The notes: generated from the sequence alone by a model not told the origin. A DNA stretch of 64,000 bases from Pelagibius sp. (GCF_028289705.1 NZ_JANQOI010000100.1:1-64000), one strand, 5' to 3'; numbered from the stretch's first letter, positions 27,054 to 37,497 are shown. Translations and numbers: made by a program.

Positions 27054-27503
27054 CTACCCGTCGGACGCGCGGCCCAAGGTCTTCAGCAAGGATAGCACTT
27101 CCGCCCGCACCTTGGAGTCAGGAATTCTATAGTATGAACTGATGAGTTGCAGCGTCTCGCGCTGGTTGGTGAAATCGGGGTCGGAGGAATGAATGTGGGC
27201 GCCCGCACCGTTGCCGGCATCTGCGCCGGAGGACGAGGCCTCACTCTCGGACTCCACGCCCTCGAAGAAATAGGTAACGGGCACATTCAGGATGCGCGAA
27301 AGCTCGTAGAGCTTGCTCGCAGAAATCCGGTTCGCACCGCGTTCGTACTTTTGAATCTGCTGAAATGTCAGGCCGAGCGCGTTGGCAAGCTTCTCTTGAG
27401 AATACCCTAGAAATACACGCCGAAGCCTAACGCGTCCGCCGACATGAACGTCAACGGGATGTGCCTGTCTGGCTTTCCCCGCTGGTTGATGAGCAAGCAT
27501 CAT
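27054..27503 (-). CDS. XRE-family HTH regulator (paralogue of the 7.5-kb regulator)
   Basis: 149 aa. HTH_XRE at about 20-77: GGRVRLRRVFLGYSQEKLA, then LGLTFQQIQKYERGANRI, then SRILNVPVTYFFEG. A Ser/Gly/Ala-rich linker follows, and the C-terminal segment LQLISSYYRIPDSKVRAEVL matches the paralogue at 7545-8033. It is upstream of luxR on the same strand with 224 bp between, so it may influence the quorum locus, though that is only positional. A good sigma-70-like promoter is visible upstream (27542-27571). Confidence 0.88.
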   Translation of the reverse strand: MMLAHQPAGKARQAHPVDVHVGGRVRLRRVFLGYSQEKLANALGLTFQQIQKYERGANRISASKLYELSRILNVPVTYFFEGVESESEASSSGADAGNGAGAHIHSSDPDFTNQRETLQLISSYYRIPDSKVRAEVLSLLKTLGRASDG

Positions 27504-27898
27504 TTCACCCTACTATTCAGTGATTCCGTGACCCCGCGATGATTATATTCGATAGCCGGGGGAAACGACAAAGGAAAATCTCTCGCAAAGATGGTAAAAA
27601 TTTGTCTCTAGGTTTGCATATATGTGGAACTATCGACAAACGCGGGTTAACCGACTGATTCTGTAAGTAATAGTGGAAACTTATACTATTCCGTCAATTT
27701 ATTTCACTTAGACAACCTTAAAGCGAGTAGCGGTTGTATTCGCCCTGGAAACGCCGCCGCCACAGGAGGTGAAAGTGGGGCCTGGGGCGGCGGTCGTGGC
27801 TGCCGTCCGCAGGCGGATTATCGATGCGGGAAGGAGAGTGCGGCAGGGCCCGGCCAACAGGACACGCGCGCTTATCGGACAGGTGAACGCGCGCGCCG
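27504..27898. other. Intergenic region, 395 bp
   Basis: No gene supported. The left part holds the promoter of the XRE gene (see 27542-27571). 27600-27720 is AT-rich with several A/T runs. The right part is GC-rich downstream sequence of the histidine kinase gene without a convincing terminator. Confidence 0.5.
27542..27571 (-). promoter_or_regulatory. Sigma-70-like promoter of the XRE regulator
   Basis: Read on the minus strand: -35 TTGTCG (27566-27571), 18-bp spacer, perfect -10 TATAAT (27542-27547). The predicted start is near 27535, giving a leader of about 30 nt before the gene at 27503. Confidence 0.6.
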
Positions 27899-29554
27899 TC
27901 AGTCACCGATCGGCGGAGAGACCACCCGCAACACCTTCGCCGGGGTGGGCCAGCGCAGAACGAAGCGGGTTCCGACCTGAAGGTCGTCGTCCTCGATGGT
28001 GATATCGCCGTTCATGGAGCGGGCAGCGGAGCGGGCCACCGACATACCCAGGCCGGCGCCCTGGACGGCGACCGTAGACGCCCCGCGCCAATAGGGCTCA
28101 AAGACCGCTTCGCGCATCTCTTTGGGAATCCCGGGGCCGAAATCGCGCACCGAAATCTGGTAGCTGTCCTCGACCAGCGACAGCTCGACTTCAACACTTG
28201 GGGCGCCTTGCGAATACTTGATCGCATTCTGAAAGAGATTGGACAGGATCGTGTGGAGCATCACCGGCTGGCATCCCTCCGCCGGCAGGGCAATTCGGTC
28301 GCTCAGCTTCAGGGTCTGGCGGGCGCGCAGCGCCAGGGATGCCTCCCGCCAGACCGCGGAGCAGAGGTCGGCCAGATTGACCGCCTCGCCCTCGCGGGTC
28401 TTGCCCGGTGCATCGACGCGGCCAACCAGGAGCACATCGTCCACAAGGTTCGAAAGCGCGGACACGCCCTCGCGAATGGTCTCGGTTTCCTCGCGCCACT
28501 CCGCCTGGCTGAGTTTCTCGCCGCGGCGCTCCAGCATGTCCGCCGCCGACCTGATCGCCTGCAGCGGCGTCCTGAACTCATGAGAGACCATCGAGACGAA
28601 GCGTGACTTGTCCTCGCGCCGCTGGCGTTCGTGGTCGAGGGACAGGGCCAGGCGCCCTTCGTGGACGACCAGTGCATCGACCCTGCGGATCGTGAGCACC
28701 ATCAGCACGAGCAGGATCAGCAAGGCCAGGATCAGCAGTGGCGCGCCGCGCCACAGCAGATCGTCACCCGGCCGCCGTTCCTGCCAGACCACATGGCCGA
28801 CGGGGACTCCGTCGAGCCCCATAACCTGATGACCGGCAAGACCAGGGTCGGGTGGCGAATCGACGAACTTGGGCATCTCCAGCAGGCTGCCGAGGCTTGA
28901 GGCGGCGAAGAAGTCGTTGGCCAGAGGGCGGGTGAAGACGACGACCGAAGCGTCCTCAGGGGCCGGCGGATCTCCCACCTGCTCGAAGGGGGCGACGATG
29001 CTGGCGGCGATCACCTCCAACTGACCGTTCAAGGAGATGAACCCGGCCTCCGGGACCGCGTCGATGGTCCGGCCCTGGCGGGCCGCGTCGAGCAGCGTGG
29101 AAACGTTGGGCGGCAGCCGATCGAAAATCGGCACATCGGTCGGCCTGCCGTCGACGAAGGCGATCTTGGTTTCGTTGTCGGGGCCAACCACCCAGAGGCA
29201 GCGGATGCCAAAGGCCTCCAGCAGATAGGCGCCCAGCTCTTCACTGGCCCAGCGCTCGTCAAGCTCCTGATCGAGGACATAGATGACCTCGTCCCACCAG
29301 GCATAGTCGATCACCAGGGTGCGAAAAGCAGCGCGCCGGGCTTCGAGGGTCGAGGTGACAAGCATCACCTCGGTCTCGGCCTGGCGGCGGTTGAGGGCGT
29401 CGGCGCTCCAATAGAGCACCGCCACCATGGCCACCAGCGTCAGGATCACCAGCATCAGGATCGGCAACAGCAGGCCGCGGCGCCGATGCGCCACCAGGCG
29501 GCGCGTCTTGTCGACGCGCAGTGTCCGATTGTCCGCGCTTGTGGTTGCCGTCAT
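27899..29554 (-). CDS. Membrane sensor histidine kinase with CHASE4-like sensor domain
   Basis: 551 aa from ATG 29554. TM1 lies at about 27-47 (LLLPILMLVILTLVAMVAVL). A periplasmic CHASE4-like domain follows, with the hallmark DYAWWDEVIYV, then TM2 at about 272-292. The dimerisation/phosphoacceptor helix is SHEFRTPLQAI. The ATPase has N-box LFQNAIKYS, G1 VRDFGPGIP and G2 GAGLGMSV. No response regulator is adjacent, so it is an orphan kinase and partner and signal are unknown. A TTG at 29647 would add 31 residues. A 12-bp palindrome lies at 29659-29670 upstream. Confidence 0.92.
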   Translation of the reverse strand: MTATTSADNRTLRVDKTRRLVAHRRRGLLLPILMLVILTLVAMVAVLYWSADALNRRQAETEVMLVTSTLEARRAAFRTLVIDYAWWDEVIYVLDQELDERWASEELGAYLLEAFGIRCLWVVGPDNETKIAFVDGRPTDVPIFDRLPPNVSTLLDAARQGRTIDAVPEAGFISLNGQLEVIAASIVAPFEQVGDPPAPEDASVVVFTRPLANDFFAASSLGSLLEMPKFVDSPPDPGLAGHQVMGLDGVPVGHVVWQERRPGDDLLWRGAPLLILALLILLVLMVLTIRRVDALVVHEGRLALSLDHERQRREDKSRFVSMVSHEFRTPLQAIRSAADMLERRGEKLSQAEWREETETIREGVSALSNLVDDVLLVGRVDAPGKTREGEAVNLADLCSAVWREASLALRARQTLKLSDRIALPAEGCQPVMLHTILSNLFQNAIKYSQGAPSVEVELSLVEDSYQISVRDFGPGIPKEMREAVFEPYWRGASTVAVQGAGLGMSVARSAARSMNGDITIEDDDLQVGTRFVLRWPTPAKVLRVVSPPIGD

Positions 29555-30157
29555 TCGCCGCTTGCCGTCACGCCGCCGAATCCCCTCCGCCGGCCTCAGG
29601 AGCGCCCCCGACTGGGTAGCCCCCTCGATTCGCTCAGTCCATACCACCTTTCCGTCTAAGTGGCGCCACTATAGTTGCTAAATTGTGAACGACACAGCAC
29701 GTCAATCGCGAAATTGCACCCAGAATACCCGCAATGCGGCAAAATCCTTCGACTAGTATCGAGATTCGTAGACTCAATCTCAAATTACGCGAAACTTGAG
29801 TTCAAACTCTCCCTTTGCGTGAGGTCTCGCGTTTTTGATCCGCACAGCGGCGCCGTCTTCGGCCGGACCTGAACCAAACAACCGCCGGGAGAACGTTGCC
29901 GCGAAGCAGCCTTGCGGGAATGGCAGTGGAACGCCGGGCGCCGATTGGTATAAGGTCCGCATCGACGTCGCCGCGCAAATGGTACACTCTGGCCAACGCA
30001 GCATCCCGAGCATCACCGTCGTCCAACCACGTTCCCGCCATTTCGGCGAGACCCTTTTGCTGCCGTACCGCCCGGGCTTCGAACCGGAGCGGCCCGGCGT
30101 CGGATGACGGAGGCGCTTCGTTGAGGCCCGCGTGAACTGACTCTGTAAGGTTCGTTT
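29555..30157. other. Intergenic region, about 600 bp, between divergent kinase and ECF sigma genes
   Basis: No gene that I can support. It includes the perfect palindrome AGTGGCGCCACT (29659-29670), an AT-richer block at 29680-29800, and GC-rich sequence leading to the sigma gene. AAGG at 30145-30150 serves as its ribosome-binding site. The palindrome is the only obvious operator-like element. Confidence 0.45.
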
Positions 30158-30724
30158 ATGAAGCCTACGGCGATTCAGGATTCTTCCGAAAGGCTCGATC
30201 TTCTGCTGTCTCGATGCAGCCTGGGAGACCAATCCGCCTTCGCCGAACTCTACGAGGCCACGGCGGCGAAACTCTTTGGTGTTGCCTTTCGTATATTGAA
30301 ACGTGAGGCCTGGGCGGAGGAGGCTCTGCAAGAGGCCTACATGAAGATCTGGCGCTATGCGGACAGCTACAATCCGGGTCGGGGGCGGCCGATGACCTGG
30401 ATGATCAATGTCGTACGCAACCAGTCGCTGGATCTCCTGAGGAAAGCCGACTATCGCGCCGCTGAAGAGGAGTGGAGTCCTGAAAAGGACGCGCGCATGA
30501 GCGGCGACAACCCGGCAGCGATGGCCGAGACCAGCCAGGAATTGCAGCGCCTGATGGCCTGTCTTTCCGGGCTGAGCGAAGAGCAGCGCGACTGCATCCT
30601 GCTCTCCTACCATCAGGGCTATACGCCGAGCGAGGTCGCGGCCCGGATCGAGCGTCCGGTCGGGACCGTGAAGACCTGGATCCGCAGGGGCTTGATCAAG
30701 GTCAGGGAGTGCTTGGACCAATGA
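30158..30724 (+). CDS. ECF RNA polymerase sigma factor
   Basis: 188 aa. Region 2: AFAELYEATAAKLFGVAFRIL, then WAEEALQEAYMKIWRYADSYNPGRGRPMTWM (-10 recognition). Region 4: LSGLSEEQRDCILLSYHQGYTPSEVAARIERPVGTVKTWIRRGL (-35 recognition HTH). It is cotranscribed with an RskA-like anti-sigma whose ATG overlaps its stop (ATGA), the usual sigma/anti-sigma pairing. Such SigK/RskA-type pairs answer envelope or oxidative stress, and the signal here is unknown. Confidence 0.94.
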   Translation: MKPTAIQDSSERLDLLLSRCSLGDQSAFAELYEATAAKLFGVAFRILKREAWAEEALQEAYMKIWRYADSYNPGRGRPMTWMINVVRNQSLDLLRKADYRAAEEEWSPEKDARMSGDNPAAMAETSQELQRLMACLSGLSEEQRDCILLSYHQGYTPSEVAARIERPVGTVKTWIRRGLIKVRECLDQ

Positions 30725-31473
30725 GGTACGACGACCCAGAACTGCAGGAAGCGCTGGCCGGCGAATATGTCGTCGGCGCCTTGCAGGGTCCGGCCAGGCG
30801 GCGCTTCGAAGCGCTGATGCGCACGCGCCCCGCTCTGCGCCGGCGGGTCGAGGCCTGGGAGGACCGCCTGACCTCGCTGGCCGAGGAAACACCGCCACGC
30901 GAACCCCCTGCCCGCGTCCTGCGCGCACTCAGGCAGCGCATCAATCCGCAGAATGAAAGCGAACGCTCGAGCTTCTGGCACAGTCTCGCGTTCTGGCGGC
31001 CCTTCGGCGCCGCCGCGGCGGTCCTCGTCGTCCTGGTCGGCGGCTATGCCGGCTTCATCCTTTCCCAGCCGGGCCCGGCACCGCAGGTGGCGGAAACCGC
31101 GCCACAGCAGGTCCTGCCCAGCTATGTCGCCGTCCTGGCAGACGATGGCGAAGAACCGGTGCTGGTCGTCACGGCCTACAAGGGCCCCTGGCGGCTTTCG
31201 GTGAAGCCGCTGCGCAGCCTGAGTGCCTACGAGGGCAAGGCCTTCCAGATCTGGGCGGTCGAGCGCGGCAAGGGAACCACCCGCCCGCTGCTGCAGGTGG
31301 CCGGCGGCGACAGCCCGACCATCCCGCTGGACCAGGCCGGGTGGGACGCGGTCAAGACCTCGGAGTCGCTGGTGGTGACCCTGGAAGCCAGCGGCGCGGC
31401 GCCGGCAGCGCCAACCGGCCCGGTTCTTTTCTCGGGACCCTGCATTAATCTCTGGGAGGCCAGCGACACCTGA
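30721..31473 (+). CDS. RskA-family anti-sigma factor
   Basis: 250 aa. The N-terminal cytoplasmic part (YDDPELQEALAGEYVVGALQGPARRRFEALM, about 3-33) is the sigma-binding helical domain. One TM segment lies at about 94-115 (AAAAVLVVLVGGYAGFIL). The C-terminal periplasmic RskA domain contains AYKGPWRLSVKPL and AFQIWAVERGKG. There is no HxxxCxxC zinc motif, so regulation is probably by regulated proteolysis rather than ZAS chemistry. Overlaps the sigma gene by 4 nt. Confidence 0.9.
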   Translation: MRYDDPELQEALAGEYVVGALQGPARRRFEALMRTRPALRRRVEAWEDRLTSLAEETPPREPPARVLRALRQRINPQNESERSSFWHSLAFWRPFGAAAAVLVVLVGGYAGFILSQPGPAPQVAETAPQQVLPSYVAVLADDGEEPVLVVTAYKGPWRLSVKPLRSLSAYEGKAFQIWAVERGKGTTRPLLQVAGGDSPTIPLDQAGWDAVKTSESLVVTLEASGAAPAAPTGPVLFSGPCINLWEASDT

Positions 31474-31500
31474 GCACGGCGCGCGGAACGCCGGGCGTCG

Positions 31501-32172
31501 CTACACGTCCGACCAGAGCCGCATCAGGTTGGCGTGGGTCTTGCTCAGGAGATCGAACTCCTGGGTCTTGCCCTTTTCCTGAAACAGGCCGCGCCGGACC
31601 CGGTCGATGTCGTAAAGGACCTCGCGCTGCTCGGCGGAGCGGACGATGCTCTGAATCCAGGTCACCGCCACGTCGCGCCGTCCCCGGGTGACCTCCGCCA
31701 CCCGGTGCAGGGTGGTGGAGGGATAGAAGACCGCCGAGCCAGCGGGCAGCTTGTAGGTCAACTCGCTGCCGCCCATCGCCATCACCAGCTCGCCGCCGTC
31801 ATAGTCCTCCGGCGCGTTCAGGAACAGGGTCATCGAAACGTCGCTGCGCGCCAATTGCCCGCGCCCCATGATGGCGTCGTCGATGTGGGCGCCGTAGGAC
31901 ATGCCCTCGCGGTAGCGGCTGAACAGGATCGGGCGGAAATGGCTGGGCATCACTGCCAGGGCAACGGTGGCATTTGCCTGCAGCGCCTCCAGCACCAGCT
32001 TGCGGGCCTCCTGCGTTTTGGGGTTCCGGCCGTCGGACTGCTCGTTGGCCTTCACCAGCTTGGCGTGCCAGCCGGCGGTCTTGCGCCCGTCGATGAACTC
32101 GACGTCATCGAGCAGGCCCTTCAGTTGGGCGAGCCGCTCGCCCGCCAGAAGGTTATCCACGGTCAGAATCAT
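31501..32172 (-). CDS. PKHD-type Fe(II)/2OG hydroxylase, PiuC/YbiX family
   Basis: 223 aa. An iron- and 2-oxoglutarate-dependent dioxygenase usually found beside iron-uptake receptors. The iron ligands are in YGAHIDDAIM (HxD) and STTLHRVAEVTRGRR (distal His, then the 2OG-binding Arg). I use ATG 32172 since MILTVDNLL matches the family start. It lies 71 bp after the DUF1513 gene on the same strand, so it is probably the last gene of the Fur-controlled block that starts at 37.3 kb. Confidence 0.9.
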   Translation of the reverse strand: MILTVDNLLAGERLAQLKGLLDDVEFIDGRKTAGWHAKLVKANEQSDGRNPKTQEARKLVLEALQANATVALAVMPSHFRPILFSRYREGMSYGAHIDDAIMGRGQLARSDVSMTLFLNAPEDYDGGELVMAMGGSELTYKLPAGSAVFYPSTTLHRVAEVTRGRRDVAVTWIQSIVRSAEQREVLYDIDRVRRGLFQEKGKTQEFDLLSKTHANLMRLWSDV

Positions 32173-32243
32173 GGCGAGAGCTATAGCATGCCCCGAACCC
32201 TCCGGCCCAGGCATGATCAGGCACGAGGCAGCCCCGCCTCGAT

Positions 32244-33365
32244 TTACCGAAGCGCCGTCAGGTGATTGTCCCAGGCAAGGCCCTCGGCGCCATCGTCCCG
32301 CAGGGTCAGGGTCGCGCCGCGTCGCACATCGTGGATCAAGAGCTGACCGCGGCCGCTGGAAATGAGAAAGCGCCCGGTACCACCGGCGGGCGCCAGGCCG
32401 CAACCGTCCGCGACCGCAAGGGACGAGAGGTGGCGCTGTTCCGCCGTCGACCAGACGGTGACCAGGCCGCCCCGCGGGGCCGAGACCGCCAGGTAGGCGC
32501 CACTGCCGTCCACGGCGGCACTGCCGCAGTAGTGGCGCATGCGCCTCAGAACCTCTTGGGATGGCGCGGCCAGCGCGATTTCCCCCTCGCCCCGCTGGAA
32601 GCCGACCAGCGGCACCAGCCGGTCGCGCGGACCTTCGTTCTGCAAGGCGAGACAGACAAGGCCGTCGGCAGCGACCGCCAGATGACGGATCGAAAGCTTG
32701 TGGAATTCGGCCGGCAACGCGTGGCGATGCAGCAGCGCGCCGCCGTGGCTATCGATGTAGGCGAGGTTGGGCGCCATGCTGTCGAGGTTCAGCTTGCGCC
32801 GCCCGCTCTCAGGGTGGGTGCGGATGCCGCCATTCGCGACGACAAGCTGCCGTCCATCCGCCAGCAGGGTCAATTCATGCGGACCCACGCCATGGGATGG
32901 CAACTCCCCCGCGCGCCGATAGCCCGACGCCGCATCGTAGACCCCGATGACCCCGCGGCCCGCGGCGAAATCGTTCTCGCTGGCAAAGAGCCAACGCCCG
33001 TCCCGGCTGAACACCCCGTGGCCGTAGAAGTGGCGGGACGGCAGCGCCGCGATGCGTCGGGTGACTGCGCCTTCTGCCGCATCCACCACCAGCGCGAAGC
33101 GGCCGGGCCGGCGCGCCAGAATCACAAGCTCCCCGGATCCTGGACGCCAAGCCGCGCCGTGGCCGCGGGCGCTCAGCGGCAGACGCGCACAGTCGCGCCC
33201 CCGGGCATCGACGATGCGCGCGAAGTAGCCGCCGTCGCGGTCGCCACCGGCGCCGATGAACGCGGGCCTGGACGGCCCCGCATCGGCGTTGGCAAAAGCC
33301 GCCCGCGGGATGAGCGGCAGCCCCAGGGCCGCGCGCAGCAGGCTGCGGCGGTCAATCCCCGTCAA
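32244..33365 (-). CDS. DUF1513 protein, Tat-exported, beta-propeller-like
   Basis: 373 aa. The N-terminus IDRRSLLRAALGLPLIPRAAFA is a twin-arginine signal. The rest is repeated beta-strand motifs (HGAAWRPGSGELVILARRPG, FYGHGVFSRDGRWLFASEND, SHGVGPHELTLLADG), consistent with a seven-bladed propeller. DUF1513 proteins are typically the last partner of imelysin/di-haem oxidoreductase iron loci. The exact role is unknown, perhaps periplasmic iron handling. It overlaps the upstream imelysin-like gene by 14 nt. Confidence 0.85.
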   Translation of the reverse strand: MTGIDRRSLLRAALGLPLIPRAAFANADAGPSRPAFIGAGGDRDGGYFARIVDARGRDCARLPLSARGHGAAWRPGSGELVILARRPGRFALVVDAAEGAVTRRIAALPSRHFYGHGVFSRDGRWLFASENDFAAGRGVIGVYDAASGYRRAGELPSHGVGPHELTLLADGRQLVVANGGIRTHPESGRRKLNLDSMAPNLAYIDSHGGALLHRHALPAEFHKLSIRHLAVAADGLVCLALQNEGPRDRLVPLVGFQRGEGEIALAAPSQEVLRRMRHYCGSAAVDGSGAYLAVSAPRGGLVTVWSTAEQRHLSSLAVADGCGLAPAGGTGRFLISSGRGQLLIHDVRRGATLTLRDDGAEGLAWDNHLTALR

Positions 33366-34455
33366 AGCTGTTGAACCCCAGCGGCAGATCGAGGGCTTGC
33401 GACATTGGACCGCTCACCAGGTCCAGGAGGCCGCGCACCTCCTGCCGCAGCGCGTCGAGCCGCTGCCAGCCGTCCGGCTGGTCCAAAGCCGCCATGAGAG
33501 ACTCCGGCAAGGCTGTGAGTTTTTCCTCCGCCCGCTCGAACCCGGCCACCATCCGCGCGTCGATTTCGGAACCGCCCGGCTGACCTCGGACGAGCGCAGC
33601 GATGCCGCCGGAGCCGCCCGCATAGAGCGCCTCGGCCGCTGCGAGGTTGATCCTAACGTTGCGCAGGGAGCGGGCGCTGCGCCAGGACTCGGCGCGTTTG
33701 GGCTTTGCGGCTTTCTGGGATTTCCCCAGCGGCCGGTCGAGCTTGAAGTCCGCCACCAGCAACAGCGCCGAGCGCAGGGCCTTCACCAGTTCCAGCGACG
33801 CTTCCTTGGCATCGAGGTAGTGCGCATTGCCCCCGGGAGGCACCCGCAATACCGCGGCATAGGCGGAAGGGCCGTCGCGCCAATCGGCCAGCAGGCCGCC
33901 GGCGATGTCCTTGAGGTTGGCACCGATACGCAGGGCGACCTGACAGGCGAAGGCGGGATCGCTGCCCATCGGCAGCGCGAAGAGCAGACGCTCCAGCGCC
34001 GGCAGTCCCTGGACGGCCACCGAGCCCTTGGCAAATCGGTCCGGCTCCAAGACCGCCGGATCGGCTTCGGACAGCAGCCGGCCGAGATGCCGGCCGGTCC
34101 TGCCGCGCTTGTCCGGCCAGAACTGCACGCGGTCGGCGCGCAGGAAGAGTTCGCTGGGCCCGAACCGCAAATGCTGAACCGCCATCCAGCCGTCCGTCAT
34201 CCCGTGATAGGCCTCGCGGCTCGCCGGGTCGTTGAGGGCGCCATCGGCACAGTCTCGGCGCAGCGCTTCATCCAGGCCTTCGCCGGCAGCGGCAAAGGCC
34301 GCATAGCGCGGCACAAGATGGGCATCTACAGCCCCGTCGTTGAGCGTCGCAAAGTCCTCCATGGACGGGGCCGCGGAGGCCGGCGTGCCCTGCCCGCAAA
34401 CAAGCACCGCGCAGGCCAGAAGTCCAAGACCGATCCCTACGACCTTCGCTTTCAT
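33352..34455 (-). CDS. Imelysin-like periplasmic protein (second copy)
   Basis: 367 aa with an N-terminal signal peptide (hydrophobic 5-20, ASA-AP near 29) and an all-helical imelysin-like domain. The first copy's GxHxxE motif is absent here. The region aligned by context reads ALERLLFALP, so this is the divergent partner typical of such loci. It is probably a periplasmic iron-regulated protein. It lies between the di-haem oxidoreductase gene (16 bp upstream) and the DUF1513 gene (14-nt overlap), indicating one transcript. Confidence 0.82.
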   Translation of the reverse strand: MKAKVVGIGLGLLACAVLVCGQGTPASAAPSMEDFATLNDGAVDAHLVPRYAAFAAAGEGLDEALRRDCADGALNDPASREAYHGMTDGWMAVQHLRFGPSELFLRADRVQFWPDKRGRTGRHLGRLLSEADPAVLEPDRFAKGSVAVQGLPALERLLFALPMGSDPAFACQVALRIGANLKDIAGGLLADWRDGPSAYAAVLRVPPGGNAHYLDAKEASLELVKALRSALLLVADFKLDRPLGKSQKAAKPKRAESWRSARSLRNVRINLAAAEALYAGGSGGIAALVRGQPGGSEIDARMVAGFERAEEKLTALPESLMAALDQPDGWQRLDALRQEVRGLLDLVSGPMSQALDLPLGFNSFDGD

Positions 34456-34471
34456 GGCTCTCCCTTTCCGC

Positions 34472-35980
34472 CTAGAGCGAGTTCAGGAACGCCAGGAGGG
34501 CTTCCCGCTGGTCGCGCGGCATGGCTTTCACTTGCTCCATTGCCGCCTCGGCTTCCCCGCCGTGCCAGAGGATCGCCTCCAGCAGGTTGCGGGCGCGGCC
34601 GTCATGCAGGAATTGGCTGTGGCCGTTGACCGTCTCCGTCAGACCGATCCCCCAGAGCGGCGGCGTGCGCCACTCGCGTCCGCTGGCCCGTCCCTCCGGG
34701 CGGCCGTCGGCCAGCCCCTCGCCCATGTCATGCAGCAGGAGGTCGCTGTAGGGCCAGATCAGTTGGAAGGACTGCTCGGCCCCCAGGCTGTCGCGCCGGG
34801 TGACGAACTTCGGCCTGTGGCAGGCGATGCAGCCGCTCTCGTAGAACAGCCTCTTGCCCTCCAGGACCTGCGGATCCTCGGGGTTGCGCCGCGCCGGCAC
34901 TGCCAGATTGCGGCTGTAGAAGGTGATGAGGCGCATCATCTCCGCCGAGGCTTCCAGGTCGTCGTGTCGCGGACTGTTTCCGTGGGGCGCCTCGATGCAG
35001 GCCTCCTGGCGCAGCGTGCAGTCGCCGGCGGGCGCCGGGGCCAGGGGCGCAGAGAGGCCGATGTCACCGTTGATGGCATGGGTGCCTTGCTGCAGCAGGC
35101 TGGGTTCGCCCGCCTTCCAGCCGAAACGGCCGAGGGCGACCGCCTCGCGCTCCTTGTCCCAGACCCGGCTGATGCGCCCGGAGATGCCGTCGCCGTCACG
35201 GTCGTCGGGGTCGGCCCAGGCGACGATGTCGTCCTCGGCGATGGCTTCCAGAAGGCCAAGCCCGATCATCGGCGGCGCCACCCGGGGCGACAGCAGAACG
35301 TCGGGGTGCAGCGGTCCATAGCCCAGATCGGTGACGCTGTAGTGCGGCTTGCGCAGACTCACCGCGGTGCCGTCCCCCAGAATGATCTCCTGCTCCTCGT
35401 AGCGGATGTGCATCTTGCCTTCCGCCGCATGGCCCTGGATCGCCAGGTCCTGGAGCTGGCCGCCGTAGGTCGGTTCGGGAATGACGTTCTGGCGGTGGCT
35501 TGCCAGTGCCGCCCGATCCGCCTCGGTCTGGGGGGGGATGCTGAGGCGCAGGAACATCGAGACCGCTGAATCGCCCGGCCAGTTGGCCACCGGCGGGTGG
35601 CCGCGGCCGTCCTTCAGGTGGCAGCGCTGGCAGGAGCGGGCGTTGAACAGAGGCCCCAGGCCATCGGCGGAGTCCGTCGAGGCCGGCGACGACACCCAGA
35701 GCCGGCGGAAGAGGGCATTGCCGAGTTTGAAATCCAGCTCCCGCTCGAAGGTCATGTTGCCCGAACTCTGGGAAAAGGCGTTGGAGTCCAGGCTGCGCTT
35801 CTTGGAGGTGGCCGCGCCGGCCGGAAGCAACTCGAAGGGCTCGGCACGGCTGAAGTCCTCGGTGGGCCGCGTCACCTCAGCGATGCGCGCGGCCTCTTCA
35901 GGCGTCGGGCCGGCAAGCGAAGCCGCAGAACCGAACACAACAAAAAAACAGGAAAACAGGGATAGGGCACGTCTGATCAT
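34472..35980 (-). CDS. Di-haem oxidoreductase (DHOR) family c-type cytochrome
   Basis: 502 aa with a signal peptide (LSLFSCFFVVFGSAASLAGP). Two c-type haem sites are visible, CQRCHLKDGRGHPP near the first third and CIACHRPKF in the C-terminal third. Family blocks GLGLLEAIAEDDI and FGWKAGEPSLLQQ are present. DHOR proteins of imelysin loci are thought to be periplasmic electron-transfer partners in iron acquisition, perhaps changing the iron redox state. It lies 61 bp after the first imelysin gene. Confidence 0.9.
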   Translation of the reverse strand: MIRRALSLFSCFFVVFGSAASLAGPTPEEAARIAEVTRPTEDFSRAEPFELLPAGAATSKKRSLDSNAFSQSSGNMTFERELDFKLGNALFRRLWVSSPASTDSADGLGPLFNARSCQRCHLKDGRGHPPVANWPGDSAVSMFLRLSIPPQTEADRAALASHRQNVIPEPTYGGQLQDLAIQGHAAEGKMHIRYEEQEIILGDGTAVSLRKPHYSVTDLGYGPLHPDVLLSPRVAPPMIGLGLLEAIAEDDIVAWADPDDRDGDGISGRISRVWDKEREAVALGRFGWKAGEPSLLQQGTHAINGDIGLSAPLAPAPAGDCTLRQEACIEAPHGNSPRHDDLEASAEMMRLITFYSRNLAVPARRNPEDPQVLEGKRLFYESGCIACHRPKFVTRRDSLGAEQSFQLIWPYSDLLLHDMGEGLADGRPEGRASGREWRTPPLWGIGLTETVNGHSQFLHDGRARNLLEAILWHGGEAEAAMEQVKAMPRDQREALLAFLNSL

Positions 35981-36041
35981 CGTTGGAATCCTCAGCCGCC
36001 GCCGTCCCTACCCCAGCCCGGCGGCGGCCTTTCTCTGTGGC

Positions 36042-37319
<1,278 letters not shown>

Positions 37320-37497
37320 CAGACTATCCCCTCTCTTCGTCGATTCCATCGCCGCATGGCAGGCAAAACGGTCGCCGTGACGCGAATGCGTCTCACTCGC
37401 GTAGACTGGCCGGAAAGCGCTCCATGACAGGGTCCCCCGGGCCAAGCTTCGCCTCAAATCCCGCGTGAGAGGGCGATCTTACACGCAGATCCGCAAT

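Noticed and set aside
29835-30107. 90-codon open frame before the ECF sigma gene
   Set aside because: No ribosome-binding site, no family features, and equally long frames exist on the other strand. Treated as intergenic.
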